Shown here piece by piece: positions 27,767 through 36,434 of a stretch of DNA of 64,000 nucleotides. The stretch comes from an uncultured Angelakisella sp. (GTDB taxonomy: Bacteria > Bacillota > Clostridia > Oscillospirales > Ruminococcaceae), in assembly GCA_934524965.1 (NCBI GenBank), contig CAKSYU010000004.1, forward strand, positions 12,416 to 76,415, given 5' to 3'. A program made the translations under genes and the position numbers. Numbering within the stretch: the stretch's first letter is position 1; every line of letters begins with the position of its first letter. The notes beneath the pieces are model-generated. The model did not search any database. It had not been told where the DNA came from and saw only the letters and a program-made list of their open reading frames with translations.

Positions 27767-28336
27767 TCAAGCCCATGGATCCTCAGATTTTGGCGTGCGG
27801 ACACCGGTGAGCAGATACTGCTCCCACAGGAACCACTTACCGTCTGAGCCACGCTGACGCAGCTTGATGGGACGGGGAGAATCGGCACCTCCGCAGGGGA
27901 TAAACAGCTTCATGTAGCCTTGCTCCTCACCGGAGACATGGTTGCTCTCAATGGTGATGGAGTACGGCTTTGTAGGGGTGTAGTTATTATCCGGGGTGGA
28001 ACCGGCAAAATAGGTGAACGGTAGATAAGTCTTTCCGTCACGGAAACGGTCGTTCAGAAAAGAAATATCCTGACCATTCAGGGGACGAGGACCACGCAGC
28101 CAATTGAGCATTTCGGTGCCGATGTTCCGATCTGCCGAATAGGTGCAGAGGGCAAGAACCGTAAGGGCGGCTGTCTGAAAAGGGGTTTCCAATTTGGCTT
28201 CGGGCAGCTTTTGCATTTCGGCAAGGCTTTCCGGCAGGGACTGGAAGGTGAAGGTCTCCCGCTTGTTGCCGATGGATTGGGCGGCAGCAGTGACTGCCTG
28301 CTGGGCTGTGCTTTTCATTCTGTCAAAAATACTCAT
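27767..28336 (-). CDS. DUF6935-like protein
   Basis: A 189-residue soluble protein, start ATG 28336 after AAAGGAGAG. A short charged N-terminus (SIFDRMKSTAQQAVTAAAQS) precedes the conserved part: LTVLALCTY, MLNWLRGPRPLNGQDISFL, GKTYLPFTYFAGSTPDNNY and, near the end, WFLWEQYLL with the terminal SEDPWA. I recall this pattern from a family of uncharacterised gut Firmicutes proteins named DUF6935. Function unknown. Confidence 0.7.
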   Translation of the reverse strand: MSIFDRMKSTAQQAVTAAAQSIGNKRETFTFQSLPESLAEMQKLPEAKLETPFQTAALTVLALCTYSADRNIGTEMLNWLRGPRPLNGQDISFLNDRFRDGKTYLPFTYFAGSTPDNNYTPTKPYSITIESNHVSGEEQGYMKLFIPCGGADSPRPIKLRQRGSDGKWFLWEQYLLTGVRTPKSEDPWA

Positions 28337-28383
28337 GGGTTTGCTCTCCTTTATAAAAAGTTTTTGGGATCATGATGATGGGA

Positions 28384-29295
28384 TTAGCGGTACTGTGCAG
28401 CCAGTTGGCGAAAGGCTCCGACCACCTCAGAACAGGGATTGATGGGAGCGTCAATGGCGCTGCCATCGGTAAAGCCGAAGGTGGTGTGATATTCGGGTGC
28501 GTCATACACAAAAAGGTCGTCCTGCGGTTTTTCGTAGGCTTTTACCCGGCGCAGCAGCCCATCCTCCCGCACAACCTGCAAAATGGCTGCGGCTTCCTCT
28601 CCGGAGATGGGGCAGTCTTCCTTTTCTACCTGCTCATCTATTCCGAAAGAGCACCGGAATGAAAAAAACCAGCCGGATTCGCCCTCATCGATGGAATAGT
28701 GATAACAATCGGTGAAACACGGGTAACTGCCGGAGATGGAAAGCGACCGGATGCTCGCTGCTTCTGCCTCCTCAGCCGCCGTTCCATACTGCTCTGCCAG
28801 ACGGTAGAAAAATGCAGTGAGGTCGTTGCCGATCGACACCTCTCCATCGTATTCGGTGCCGTCCGCAAAGCGCAACAAGGTGGAATACATGGTTGCATCT
28901 CGCGGTGGGAAAATGCTTGCCAACAGCGGCTTTCGGTAGCTGTGTACCGTATGTGTGAGATCACTTTCCGCAACGATGCGCAGCAGCTCCTCGACCTCCT
29001 CTCCGGTCATGGGCTGATCCTCCAGATCGACATAAAACCGGTCACAGCCGACATAGCAGCGGGTAGAAAAAAACCACACGTCGTTTTTTTTGATTGCCGA
29101 AAAGGAATAGGATTCAGTGCGGCTCATGTGTCCGCAGGAGGTGGAAACTACCGAGAGATCTTCGGCCGGGGGCTCCGGACGGGCGGAGCAGCCGAACAGC
29201 CCCGCCAATACCGTAACAATCGCCAAAAATAACACCGCCTTTCGCAGGACCCGCAGCGGCAGCTGCCCGCCGGCGGGTGGGATTTTTTCATTCAT
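28384..29295 (-). CDS. Lipoprotein with two tandem copies of an unknown domain
   Basis: A 303-residue protein from ATG 29295 (AAAGGAGGGGAG upstream; the longer frame from 29337 overlaps the previous gene). Lipobox LFGC, Cys at residue 36 after an unusually long charged N-terminus. Two repeats about 130 residues apart share the pattern Y-x-x-S, WFFS-x-RC, a short acidic run, P(M/I)(T/S)GEE, then a helix and a YxKP motif: copy one has WFFSTRCYVG and QPMTGEEVEELL, copy two has WFFSFRCSFG and CPISGEEAAAIL. The function is unknown; the domain could be an extracytoplasmic ligand binder. Confidence 0.7.
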   Translation of the reverse strand: MNEKIPPAGGQLPLRVLRKAVLFLAIVTVLAGLFGCSARPEPPAEDLSVVSTSCGHMSRTESYSFSAIKKNDVWFFSTRCYVGCDRFYVDLEDQPMTGEEVEELLRIVAESDLTHTVHSYRKPLLASIFPPRDATMYSTLLRFADGTEYDGEVSIGNDLTAFFYRLAEQYGTAAEEAEAASIRSLSISGSYPCFTDCYHYSIDEGESGWFFSFRCSFGIDEQVEKEDCPISGEEAAAILQVVREDGLLRRVKAYEKPQDDLFVYDAPEYHTTFGFTDGSAIDAPINPCSEVVGAFRQLAAQYR

Positions 29296-29309
29296 ATTGC
29301 TCCCCTCCT

Positions 29310-30614
29310 TTATTGCTTTGGGGATACCAACACCCATTTTGCGTTATTCACCTGCAGGCCGTAGCCGCAGTAGGAGCAGCAATGGTTCTCATCTGGAATG
29401 AAATTGGCACCGCATGACGGACATTCCTTTTCAATGAAAAATGCACCGTCGGTTTTTCTGCGTTCTGGATAGCGAGCTCTCTGCAGAGTCAGTGTACGCT
29501 TCACGCGGTTGGTATAGGGCTTTTTGCCCACGGGGAGGTAGGTTTCGCTGACCTGCACCACAGCGGTAAGCTCGGTGATCTTGCCGGTATTTCGGACGCT
29601 TTTCAATAGAATGGTATCGATACTATGCTCCAAAAGGTTTTCATCGGTGACGTCTCGGTAAAGGGATTCATTGATGCAGGCCCGGAGATAGTTTTCGGAA
29701 TACCGTACGATTTTTCCAGCCAGCTTATCCTGCTTATGCTCCTTGCAGGTATTGATGACCACTACCGCTACCCATACAAGGCAGGCAGCGCCGACACCAG
29801 CCGCAAGGGAGATTTCAGTGTCCGGTATGAGGTAGAGGCAGAGGAACATACAAAGATACAAAACCACCGCAGCCGCCAGCAGATACAAAAACCGTCGCAG
29901 GTTGGTACCGAGCTGCTCATAGATCTCAAAGTCCTCGGTCTGCCAGTCATAAAAATCGCTGCGGATCACAGCGCCGCAGTAAGGGCAAACCACCTGCTGG
30001 GTGTTCAAGTCTACCTCGCCGCCGCAGGACGGACAGCTTACTTTAAGCTGGTTGGCATAATAGCTTTTCTTCTGCCCGGTGCGGTCAGAGGAGCGAATAT
30101 GCCGGGACTGTAAAATGCGCAGATAGGCATTTTTGCGGTAGCGCTGATAGACCGGCCGGCCGTCATGCCACGAAATGAGGCGTTCCAAGGCGGTGGCGTG
30201 CAGAATACCCTCGCGCCATTCTCTGCCATCATCGCTCCAATAGGTAAAATCGTTTTTTGGCAGCGGGGTCACATCGGTCAAAAGGATCTCCCGGCAGAGC
30301 TGCCGTCGTTCCAGTAATTCAAGCTGGCGCAGGGCGCTGCGGCGGAACGCCTTATCCATGCGGGGCGGGAGCAGGGTCTTGTCGGTTTTGGCGAAGGGCA
30401 GCAGCATATCCTCGAAGGCTGTTTTCATCTCCCAGCGCAGGTTGCCCCCCTCCAGCGGGGTGGCACGCGCCGCCAGCAGTCTTGCCCGCTTTGCCTTTTT
30501 GCGGTTTTGGGGCTGCAGCCCGGAAAAATCCGGATCGATGATTTTTTCGCCGATAAAAACCGTGACCAGCAGGGTGACCGCCCCGGCGATCCACAATGCA
30601 GTTGAAAGGCTCAT
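29310..30614 (-). CDS. Membrane protein with two zinc ribbons (possible TIM44-like domain)
   Basis: A 434-residue protein. A membrane helix is at the N-terminus (residues 4-22) and two more near 245-285. A zinc ribbon CPSCGG...CPYCG lies at about 195-215, just before the two helices, and a second, CPSCG...CSYCG, at the C-terminus (about 405-422). The stretch between, with YLRACINESLYRDVTDENLL, has the feel of the TIM44-like/NTF2-type domains that clostridial zinc-ribbon membrane proteins carry. The next lipoprotein starts 14 bases on. Function unknown. Confidence 0.68.
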   Translation of the reverse strand: MSLSTALWIAGAVTLLVTVFIGEKIIDPDFSGLQPQNRKKAKRARLLAARATPLEGGNLRWEMKTAFEDMLLPFAKTDKTLLPPRMDKAFRRSALRQLELLERRQLCREILLTDVTPLPKNDFTYWSDDGREWREGILHATALERLISWHDGRPVYQRYRKNAYLRILQSRHIRSSDRTGQKKSYYANQLKVSCPSCGGEVDLNTQQVVCPYCGAVIRSDFYDWQTEDFEIYEQLGTNLRRFLYLLAAAVVLYLCMFLCLYLIPDTEISLAAGVGAACLVWVAVVVINTCKEHKQDKLAGKIVRYSENYLRACINESLYRDVTDENLLEHSIDTILLKSVRNTGKITELTAVVQVSETYLPVGKKPYTNRVKRTLTLQRARYPERRKTDGAFFIEKECPSCGANFIPDENHCCSYCGYGLQVNNAKWVLVSPKQ

Positions 30615-30626
30615 CTGCTTCCCCCT

Positions 30627-31136
30627 TTATCGGCGCCTGCGGCGCCCGTTATTTTGCTGCTCGGGGAAAATGTCCTCCGGGGTCTTGCCGAAAACGGCGC
30701 AGGTCATGGCGAAGGTGAGAAAGCCGCCCACGACGATGGCGATGCAGTACAGGAGAAAATCCACGGGGTTGCCCTCCGGGGCGACCTTGTAGCTCCCCTT
30801 GGGGGTTTGGTACACCTCCACCGTGACGATCTCTCCGTTACTCACCTCGCGGTAATAGGTCTCCCGGCCGGTATAGCTTTGACCGTCCACCTCGAAGGTG
30901 AGCTTCGCTTCATATTTGGTGCTGATCACGTCGCCGTCGTTGTCTTTTCTTTCGATGGCCTTATAACTGCTTACAACGGCGCTGACCTGCCGGACGTCGG
31001 GGGAGTTTTTATAGTCCCGCTTGGCAATTCTGCTTTCGACAACGCCCCACACTCCGCAGCCGAACAGCGCCGCCATCAAAAGCAGCGCCAGCACGTTGTA
31101 GAGCTTATCCTTTCTCTTTTCGGCGTCCTTCGCCAT
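30627..31136 (-). CDS. DUF3592 membrane protein
   Basis: A 169-residue protein; ATG 31136 after GGGAGGGCC is preferred to 31157. Two membrane helices (about residues 12-32 and 120-145) flank an extracytoplasmic beta-rich part with SAVVSSYKAIERKDNDG and GQSYTGRETYYREVSNGE, the DUF3592 pattern. The C-terminus is strongly basic (GRRRRR). Function unknown; co-transcribed with the zinc-ribbon gene 12 bases on. Confidence 0.72.
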   Translation of the reverse strand: MAKDAEKRKDKLYNVLALLLMAALFGCGVWGVVESRIAKRDYKNSPDVRQVSAVVSSYKAIERKDNDGDVISTKYEAKLTFEVDGQSYTGRETYYREVSNGEIVTVEVYQTPKGSYKVAPEGNPVDFLLYCIAIVVGGFLTFAMTCAVFGKTPEDIFPEQQNNGRRRRR

Positions 31137-31178
31137 CACAGGCCCTCCCTTCGCCATGCGGCGGGATTTTCCCCGGCC

Positions 31179-32057
31179 TTACGCCGGCACCCCCACGGGA
31201 CTCCATTCCATGCTTTCTGCATCGTGAATGTAGATGAGATTATCACAGACGCCGTAAAGCTGCTCCCGCACGAATTGGTCACCGTGGTCGGTGCCCAGCG
31301 CAAACAGCAGGCAGGTATGTCCGTCGATGAGCTGCCGGTCGCCGGTGTACATGAGCTTCATGCCCTGCGCCAGCGCGGTTTTCACCGCCTCCAGCTCGCT
31401 CAAAAGCTCGGTGGCGATCTCAACGTCCCGTTCGCCCGTCTCCCATTCGTACATGGAAATATCGTAGATCTCGTTGATGTGGTCAATGCGGCCGTTTTCC
31501 AGCGAAACGGACGGACGGAACCGGACCGCCCCGCCGCCGTCTGTGGCGGTAATGATGACGTTGCTGTAAATCTCGCTGATATTGCACAGCAGCAGCACCG
31601 GTTCACCGGGCTCACCCTCGAACAGGGGGTTATCAAAATTGTCGATATATTCGCCCGCATCATTGAGGACGGAAGAACAGATGGTGATGGCACCGGCCTC
31701 GCAGGGCGGCACGATGGCGTAAAACTCCTGCCCCTCCGTCATTACGAGGGAGGCATCCACCAGGAAATCATAGGCGTAGCTGACGGAGCTTTCCCACAGG
31801 AAGGCACGCAGATCCACCTCGGTCGAGTCCTCCGGGACGTAGCCGATAAACGCAAGCCCCGCCCCCTTGCTTTCGGAGCCGATCAACTCCCACATCCGTT
31901 CCAGCACCTCGCTCGAGGTTCCGGGATCGTCTGTTCCGGGGGTCTGACCGCCCGGATCGGGGGTCGGGTCGACAGGATCAGCGGGCGCACCGCCGCAGCC
32001 GCAAAGCAGCCCAAAGATCAGCATTACCATACAGAACAACAGCAGAACTCTTTTCAT
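31179..32057 (-). CDS. Hypothetical lipoprotein, first gene of the minus-strand operon
   Basis: A 292-residue protein starting at ATG 32057 (GAAGGAGAAAC upstream). Lipobox with Cys at residue 21, then a Pro/Asp/Thr linker (PADPVDPTPDPGG) to about residue 50. The remaining domain is acidic: GAGLAFIGYVPEDSTEVDL early, YAYDFLVDASLVMTEG in the middle and LLFALGTDHGDQFVREQ late. I do not recognise the family. As first gene it probably carries the operon's promoter upstream, but I could not define one with confidence. Confidence 0.68.
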   Translation of the reverse strand: MKRVLLLFCMVMLIFGLLCGCGGAPADPVDPTPDPGGQTPGTDDPGTSSEVLERMWELIGSESKGAGLAFIGYVPEDSTEVDLRAFLWESSVSYAYDFLVDASLVMTEGQEFYAIVPPCEAGAITICSSVLNDAGEYIDNFDNPLFEGEPGEPVLLLCNISEIYSNVIITATDGGGAVRFRPSVSLENGRIDHINEIYDISMYEWETGERDVEIATELLSELEAVKTALAQGMKLMYTGDRQLIDGHTCLLFALGTDHGDQFVREQLYGVCDNLIYIHDAESMEWSPVGVPA

Positions 32058-32277
32058 GTCAGTTTCTCCTTCTTGTTTCTTCGATTGGAAGCAAAGCGGC
32101 AAACTGGTTTTTTATACTCTTACAGCTTACAGCATAACATAAATCTACACAAACTCTATAATAGCGCTTTTGACCGAGCAAAGGAACATCATGGTACACG
32201 CTTATTCCTTTTAGCTTTGTTGACTTGCACTGAATGAAAAATATAACCAGCAGTGCGTTAATTACAAGTGAAAATGT

Positions 32278-32316
32278 TGATTAATCAGTTGACATTTGGC
32301 AATTTGAGATTATAAT
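32278..32316 (+). promoter_or_regulatory. Consensus promoter with palindrome before the AbrB-like gene
   Basis: TTGACA (32289-32294), 16 bases, TATAAT (32311-32316): full consensus. TGATTAATCA (32278-32287), a perfect palindrome, abuts the -35. The stretch 32058-32288 holds no gene; a second weaker promoter TTGACT-N16-TATAAC lies at 32219-32246. The leader 32333-32350 holds a tandem GTGGGAAAA repeat. Confidence 0.75.
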
Positions 32317-32372
32317 AAACTGGTATGCAAATGTGGGAAAAGTGGGAAAAGTGAGAAGAAAGGAGCGACCCC

Positions 32373-32618
32373 ATGCCAAAGGGAAAACATATCCTAAGCG
32401 GAATGCCAAAGGGAAAGCATGTATTTGGCACGGTAAAAATCGGAGACAAGGGCCAAATAGTAATCCCCAAAGAGGCTCGACAGGTTTTCGGACTAAGCCC
32501 CGGGGATACATTGTTGGTATTGGGCGATGAGGAAAACGGAATCGTTCTGGCAAGAGCCGAAGTACTGAATCACGTTGCAATGGAAATACTGGGAAAGGTC
32601 AACTCACAGGAGAATTAG
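32373..32618 (+). CDS. AbrB/SpoVT-type DNA-binding protein
   Basis: An 81-residue transcription regulator; AAAGGAGCG before ATG 32373. The swapped-hairpin AbrB fold covers about residues 19-60: FGTVKIGDKGQIVIPKEARQ and LSPGDTLLVLG are typical. The N-terminus is odd: MPKGKH occurs twice, 10 residues apart, reflecting a near-exact DNA repeat. It is 11 bases before a PLP enzyme gene, and may autoregulate through the palindrome at its promoter. Confidence 0.88.
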   Translation: MPKGKHILSGMPKGKHVFGTVKIGDKGQIVIPKEARQVFGLSPGDTLLVLGDEENGIVLARAEVLNHVAMEILGKVNSQEN

Positions 32619-32629
32619 GAGTAAAAATA

Positions 32630-33919
32630 ATGGATACACAAAAGATTTATCACGATATGGGGATCAGCGATGCCGTGCTGGATTTCTGCCGTTCGGCAGA
32701 GGAGGAATTAAAGCCCCGTTTTTTGGAGATTGATGCGATAGCAGAATACAATCAGGCAAAGGTTGTAGCGGCAATGCAGAAAAACCGTGTTAGCGCTGAA
32801 TGCTTTGCTGCATCTACCGGCTATGGTTACAACGATTTAGGTCGCGAGGTACTGGAAAAGGTTTATGCCGATACATTCCATACGGAGGCGGCACTGGTTC
32901 GTCCGCAGATCACCTGCGGAACACATGCCTTGGCATTGGCTTTGGCGGCTAATCTCCGTCCGGGTGATGAACTGTATTCGCCGGTAGGTCGTCCTTATGA
33001 TACGCTTGAAGAAGTTATTGGGATTCGTCCCTGCAAAGGATCTCTTGCAGAATACGGTATCACCTATCGGGAGACCGAACTGTTACAGGACGGCACCTTT
33101 GACTACGAAAGTATTGGTAAGACAATCAACGAAAAGACCAAGCTGGTCACGATCCAGCGTTCTAAGGGATATGCAACCCGCCCCACCTTTTCAGTACAGC
33201 AGATCGGTGAGCTGATTCGTTTTGTCAAGGGAATAAAGCCCGATGTTATCTGCATGATTGATAACTGCTACGGAGAGTTTACCGAGATTATCGAGCCGAG
33301 CGATGTTGGCGCGGATATGATCGTCGGTTCACTGATCAAAAACCCCGGCGGCGGGTTGGCGCCGACCGGTGGCTATATCTGCGGTACACAGGAATGTGTT
33401 GAGCAGTGTGCGTACCGTTTGACCGCGCCTGGTTTGGGCGCGGAGCTTGGTGCAACACTTGGTTTGATGCAGTCATTTTTCCAAGGCTTTTTCCTCGCAC
33501 CGACTGTTACAGCCTCTGCCGTCAAGGGTGCGATATTTGCCGCCGGCGTATATGAAAAACTGGGCTATCGGTGTGTTCCGGCTTCCACCGAAACACGACA
33601 TGACATTATACAGGCAATTGAATTGCGCAGCCCGGAGGCAATGGTTGCCTTCTGCAAGGGCGTGCAGAGCGCCGCACCGGTAGATAGCTATGTAACCCCG
33701 GAGCCGTACCCCATGCCCGGTTATGATTCCGATGTTATAATGGCGGCAGGCGCCTTTGTTCAGGGCTCATCTATTGAACTTTCAGCCGATGGCCCCATTC
33801 GCGAGCCTTATGCCATCTACTATCAGGGCGGGCTTACCTGGGCGCATGCCAAGCTGGGTATTCTGATGTCCCTGCAGAAAATGTGCGATGCCGGAGTGGC
33901 TGAACTGCCGAAAGAATGA
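32630..33919 (+). CDS. Methionine gamma-lyase family PLP protein (PF06838)
   Basis: A 429-residue fold-type I PLP enzyme of the family labelled aluminium resistance or Met-gamma-lyase-like. Typical segments: GYGYNDLGRE, the QITCGTHALALALAANLRPG stretch, MIDNCYGEF with the ring-stacking Asp, and GSLIKNPGGG, in which Lys is the likely Schiff-base residue. Proteins of this group are annotated by similarity to Cys/Met metabolism lyases; the real substrate is not known. AGGAG lies shortly before ATG 32630. Confidence 0.88.
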   Translation: MDTQKIYHDMGISDAVLDFCRSAEEELKPRFLEIDAIAEYNQAKVVAAMQKNRVSAECFAASTGYGYNDLGREVLEKVYADTFHTEAALVRPQITCGTHALALALAANLRPGDELYSPVGRPYDTLEEVIGIRPCKGSLAEYGITYRETELLQDGTFDYESIGKTINEKTKLVTIQRSKGYATRPTFSVQQIGELIRFVKGIKPDVICMIDNCYGEFTEIIEPSDVGADMIVGSLIKNPGGGLAPTGGYICGTQECVEQCAYRLTAPGLGAELGATLGLMQSFFQGFFLAPTVTASAVKGAIFAAGVYEKLGYRCVPASTETRHDIIQAIELRSPEAMVAFCKGVQSAAPVDSYVTPEPYPMPGYDSDVIMAAGAFVQGSSIELSADGPIREPYAIYYQGGLTWAHAKLGILMSLQKMCDAGVAELPKE

Positions 33920-33966
33920 CCCCACCGCTAATTGAAGCCGAAGACTTCTCGACAATAGGAGATATT

Positions 33967-34758
33967 ATGAAACAAAAATTGAAAAGATTGTGGAACTACT
34001 TTACTACTTATGAAAAGATCTGGTTTATCAGCATTACAGTGCTGGCGTTTGTCTTTGCCTTCCTCTTCCCGGAGGAGGATTTTGGCGGAGTAAACGGCAA
34101 GGTCATCATGGCGCTGTATCTGCTGGATATTCTATTGAATATAACCTGTGAGCTGCTTATTTCCAAGCAGAGCAAGTGGAACTTCATTGTTTCGCTGGGA
34201 GTAGAGATTACCGAGATCCTTATCTGCGTGGTGCTCTCCTACCGCTTTGCAACCATGGCAACGACACTGTTCTTCTGGATTCCCATTGACATCATCAGCT
34301 TTATCAACTGGAACCGCCACAAGGACAGGGAGCAGGAGGAACTGACCGAGGTACGCCGGCTGACAGGGCTGCAGGAGGTGCTGGTTCTCGCCGGTATTGT
34401 TATCTGGACGGTAGTCGTTGGATACTTCCTTACTACACTGGAGATCGAAGGACTGCTTTCCTCCACCCCCACATTGGAGACTGTTGTTTGCTATTTAGAT
34501 GCCTGCGCCAGTGCAGTGGGCATTGCCAATGGTGTGTTTATTCTGCTGCGCTACCGTGAACAGTGGATTGCATGGTATATCTGCGCTCTATTGGAGGCTG
34601 CAATCAATATCATTTCCGGTCAGTGGGTGCTGCTGGTGCTCAAGGCGGGCTACCTGACCAATACCACCTACGGATATATTAAATGGACACAATACATTAA
34701 AAAGCATAAGAATGAGCCTGCTGCATTGCAGGCAGATAGGGCAGGAGACCTTTTATAA
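33967..34758 (+). CDS. pnuC: PnuC-type nicotinamide riboside transporter
   Basis: A 263-residue membrane protein with seven to eight helices. Start ATG 33967 (ATAGGAGATATT upstream) is preferred to 33916. The PnuC pattern is seen in SKQSKWNFIVSLGVEI near the second helix, then FFWIPIDIISFINWNRH and the late SGQWVLLVLKAGYLTNTTYG with WTQYIKKHKNE. PnuC passes nicotinamide riboside in by facilitated diffusion for NAD salvage. It starts 47 bases after the PLP gene and probably shares its transcript. Confidence 0.87.
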   Translation: MKQKLKRLWNYFTTYEKIWFISITVLAFVFAFLFPEEDFGGVNGKVIMALYLLDILLNITCELLISKQSKWNFIVSLGVEITEILICVVLSYRFATMATTLFFWIPIDIISFINWNRHKDREQEELTEVRRLTGLQEVLVLAGIVIWTVVVGYFLTTLEIEGLLSSTPTLETVVCYLDACASAVGIANGVFILLRYREQWIAWYICALLEAAINIISGQWVLLVLKAGYLTNTTYGYIKWTQYIKKHKNEPAALQADRAGDLL

Positions 34759-34764
34759 GGAGAG

Positions 34765-34806
34765 ATTCCCCGTTTTTCTTTCAAAGGAAAAGCGGGGAAT
34801 TTCTTT
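34765..34806 (+). terminator. Rho-independent terminator after pnuC
   Basis: ATTCCCCG with flanking T-run pairs with CGGGGAAT preceded by GGAAAA, then TTTCTTT. Confidence 0.8.
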
Positions 34807-34808
34807 GC

Positions 34809-34837
34809 TTGCATTTTGCTTTTAATAAGTGTATGAT
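34809..34837 (+). promoter_or_regulatory. Promoter of the MATE gene
   Basis: TTGCAT (34809-34814), 17 bases, TATGAT (34832-34837), 36 bases before ATG 34873. Confidence 0.6.
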
Positions 34838-34872
34838 GGTGAATGTTGCACATCATCAGTCGGGAGGAAAAT

Positions 34873-36270
34873 ATGCAAAACAAACTGTTTGGGAGCCGTG
34901 AGTTTTATCGGCGTGTGCTGGCAATCAGCGTTCCCATTATGATCCAGAATGCCATTACAAATTTTGTGAGTCTTTTGGACAATATAATGATCGGACGGGT
35001 AGGCACCGTAGAAATGTCCGGTGTTGCCATTGCAAACCAATTGATTTTTGTCTTTAATATGCTTGTGTTTGGCGCAGTAGCCGGTGCGGGCATATTTGGC
35101 GCACAGTTTTTCGGGAACAACGATATGGACGGTGTGCGTCATACGCTTCGCTTTAAGCTGGTAATCTGTACCTTGTTGACTGCGGTCTCTATCGCAGTAC
35201 TTATTCTTTGGGGATCCCAACTGATTAATCTCTACTTAAAAGGAGAGGGCAGCGTGGAGGACGCAGAGGCTTCACTGCGCTATGGGTTAGAGTATATGAA
35301 GGTGATGTACATTGGAATGCTTCCCTATGCCATCACGCAGGCGTATGCTGCAACGCTGAGAGAGACTGGGGAGACACTGTTGCCGATGAAGGCGGGTGTT
35401 GCGGCAGTATTGGTAAACCTGACCTTTAATTATATTCTTATCTTTGGACATTTTGGTGCGCCGCGCATGGGCGTAGTTGGCGCTGCTGTGGCGACGGTTT
35501 TATCCCGTTTTGTAGAGCTGGTTATTGTAGTTACATGGGCTCATCGCCATACGGCTCGCTTCCCGTATGTTGAAAAACTATATCAATCGCTTCACATTCC
35601 GGGACGGCTGTTCCGTGATATTCTGCGGCGCGGTACTCCGCTTCTGCTTAATGAAGGCCTATGGGCTGCCGGTATGGCGATGCTAAACCAATGCTATTCA
35701 CTGCGCAGCCTTGATGTAGTGGCTGCTACCAATATCAGCAGTACAATCTGGAACCTGTTTGCCTGTGTATATTTGGCTATGGGCAGCGTGATCAGTATAA
35801 TGGTGGGGCAGGAGCTTGGCGCAGGGAACTTTGAGCAGGCGAAAATAACCGCACGGCAGACGACATCTTTTTCTGTGGTGCTATCGGTAGGGGTCGGCAT
35901 ATTGATGGCGTTTGTCGGCACCTATTTCCCACTGATCTACCGCACCACTGATGCCGTCCGGCACCTGGCGACGAGTCTTATCGGCATCGGCGCCTGCCTG
36001 ATGCCCTTTACCGCCATGACCAACGCACTGTACTTTACACTGCGTGCCGGCGGCAAGACCATTGTGACCTTTCTGTTTGACAGCGCCTTTGTGTGGCTGA
36101 TCAATATTCCAGTGGCGTATGTTCTTAGCCGGTACACGGATATGCCCATTCTGCTGCTGTATGCCTGCTGCCAGAGCCTTGAGATCATCAAGTGTGCCAT
36201 CGGCACCGTGATGGTAAAGAAGGGTATCTGGATCAATAACATCGTAGCGGATAAAAAGGGCGAAGTATAA
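34873..36270 (+). CDS. MATE-family efflux transporter
   Basis: A 465-residue membrane protein with twelve helices in two MatE halves. ATG 34873 follows GGGAGGAAAAT; the longer frame from 34843 lacks a site. Typical segments: ISVPIMIQNAITNFVSLLDN, MIGRVGTVEMSGVAIANQL near the N-terminus and the corresponding ATNISSTIWNLF in the second half. MATE proteins export cationic drugs or metabolites by Na+ or H+ antiport. Single-gene unit bounded by a promoter and a terminator. Confidence 0.93.
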   Translation: MQNKLFGSREFYRRVLAISVPIMIQNAITNFVSLLDNIMIGRVGTVEMSGVAIANQLIFVFNMLVFGAVAGAGIFGAQFFGNNDMDGVRHTLRFKLVICTLLTAVSIAVLILWGSQLINLYLKGEGSVEDAEASLRYGLEYMKVMYIGMLPYAITQAYAATLRETGETLLPMKAGVAAVLVNLTFNYILIFGHFGAPRMGVVGAAVATVLSRFVELVIVVTWAHRHTARFPYVEKLYQSLHIPGRLFRDILRRGTPLLLNEGLWAAGMAMLNQCYSLRSLDVVAATNISSTIWNLFACVYLAMGSVISIMVGQELGAGNFEQAKITARQTTSFSVVLSVGVGILMAFVGTYFPLIYRTTDAVRHLATSLIGIGACLMPFTAMTNALYFTLRAGGKTIVTFLFDSAFVWLINIPVAYVLSRYTDMPILLLYACCQSLEIIKCAIGTVMVKKGIWINNIVADKKGEV

Positions 36271-36287
36271 AAACGAATACTCTTTTT

Positions 36288-36321
36288 CCTCGGGGCAGAT
36301 GAATGTCCCGAGGATTTTTTC
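36288..36321 (+). terminator. Rho-independent terminator after the MATE gene
   Basis: CCTCGGG (36288-36294) pairs with CCCGAGG (36307-36313), then ATTTTTTCT. Confidence 0.82.
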
Positions 36322-36340
36322 TGTCCAGATTTGATTTTCT

Positions 36341-36385
36341 TTTTACAAGAGAAGCGTTTTGTTTTTTACACAAGGGCGGTATGCT
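36341..36385 (+). promoter_or_regulatory. Candidate pst promoter with repeated TTTTACA boxes
   Basis: TTTTACAAGA (36341-36350) and TTTTACACAA (36364-36373) are direct repeats 23 bases apart (about two helical turns), near a possible -10 TATGCT (36380-36385). PhoP binding sites in Firmicutes are repeats of TTAACA-type boxes; this is a plausible Pho box but not a textbook one. Confidence 0.4.
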
Positions 36386-36434
36386 AAGGACGCTGAAAGA
36401 AAAAAGAACATGAAAAAAGAAAGGAAACAAAACC

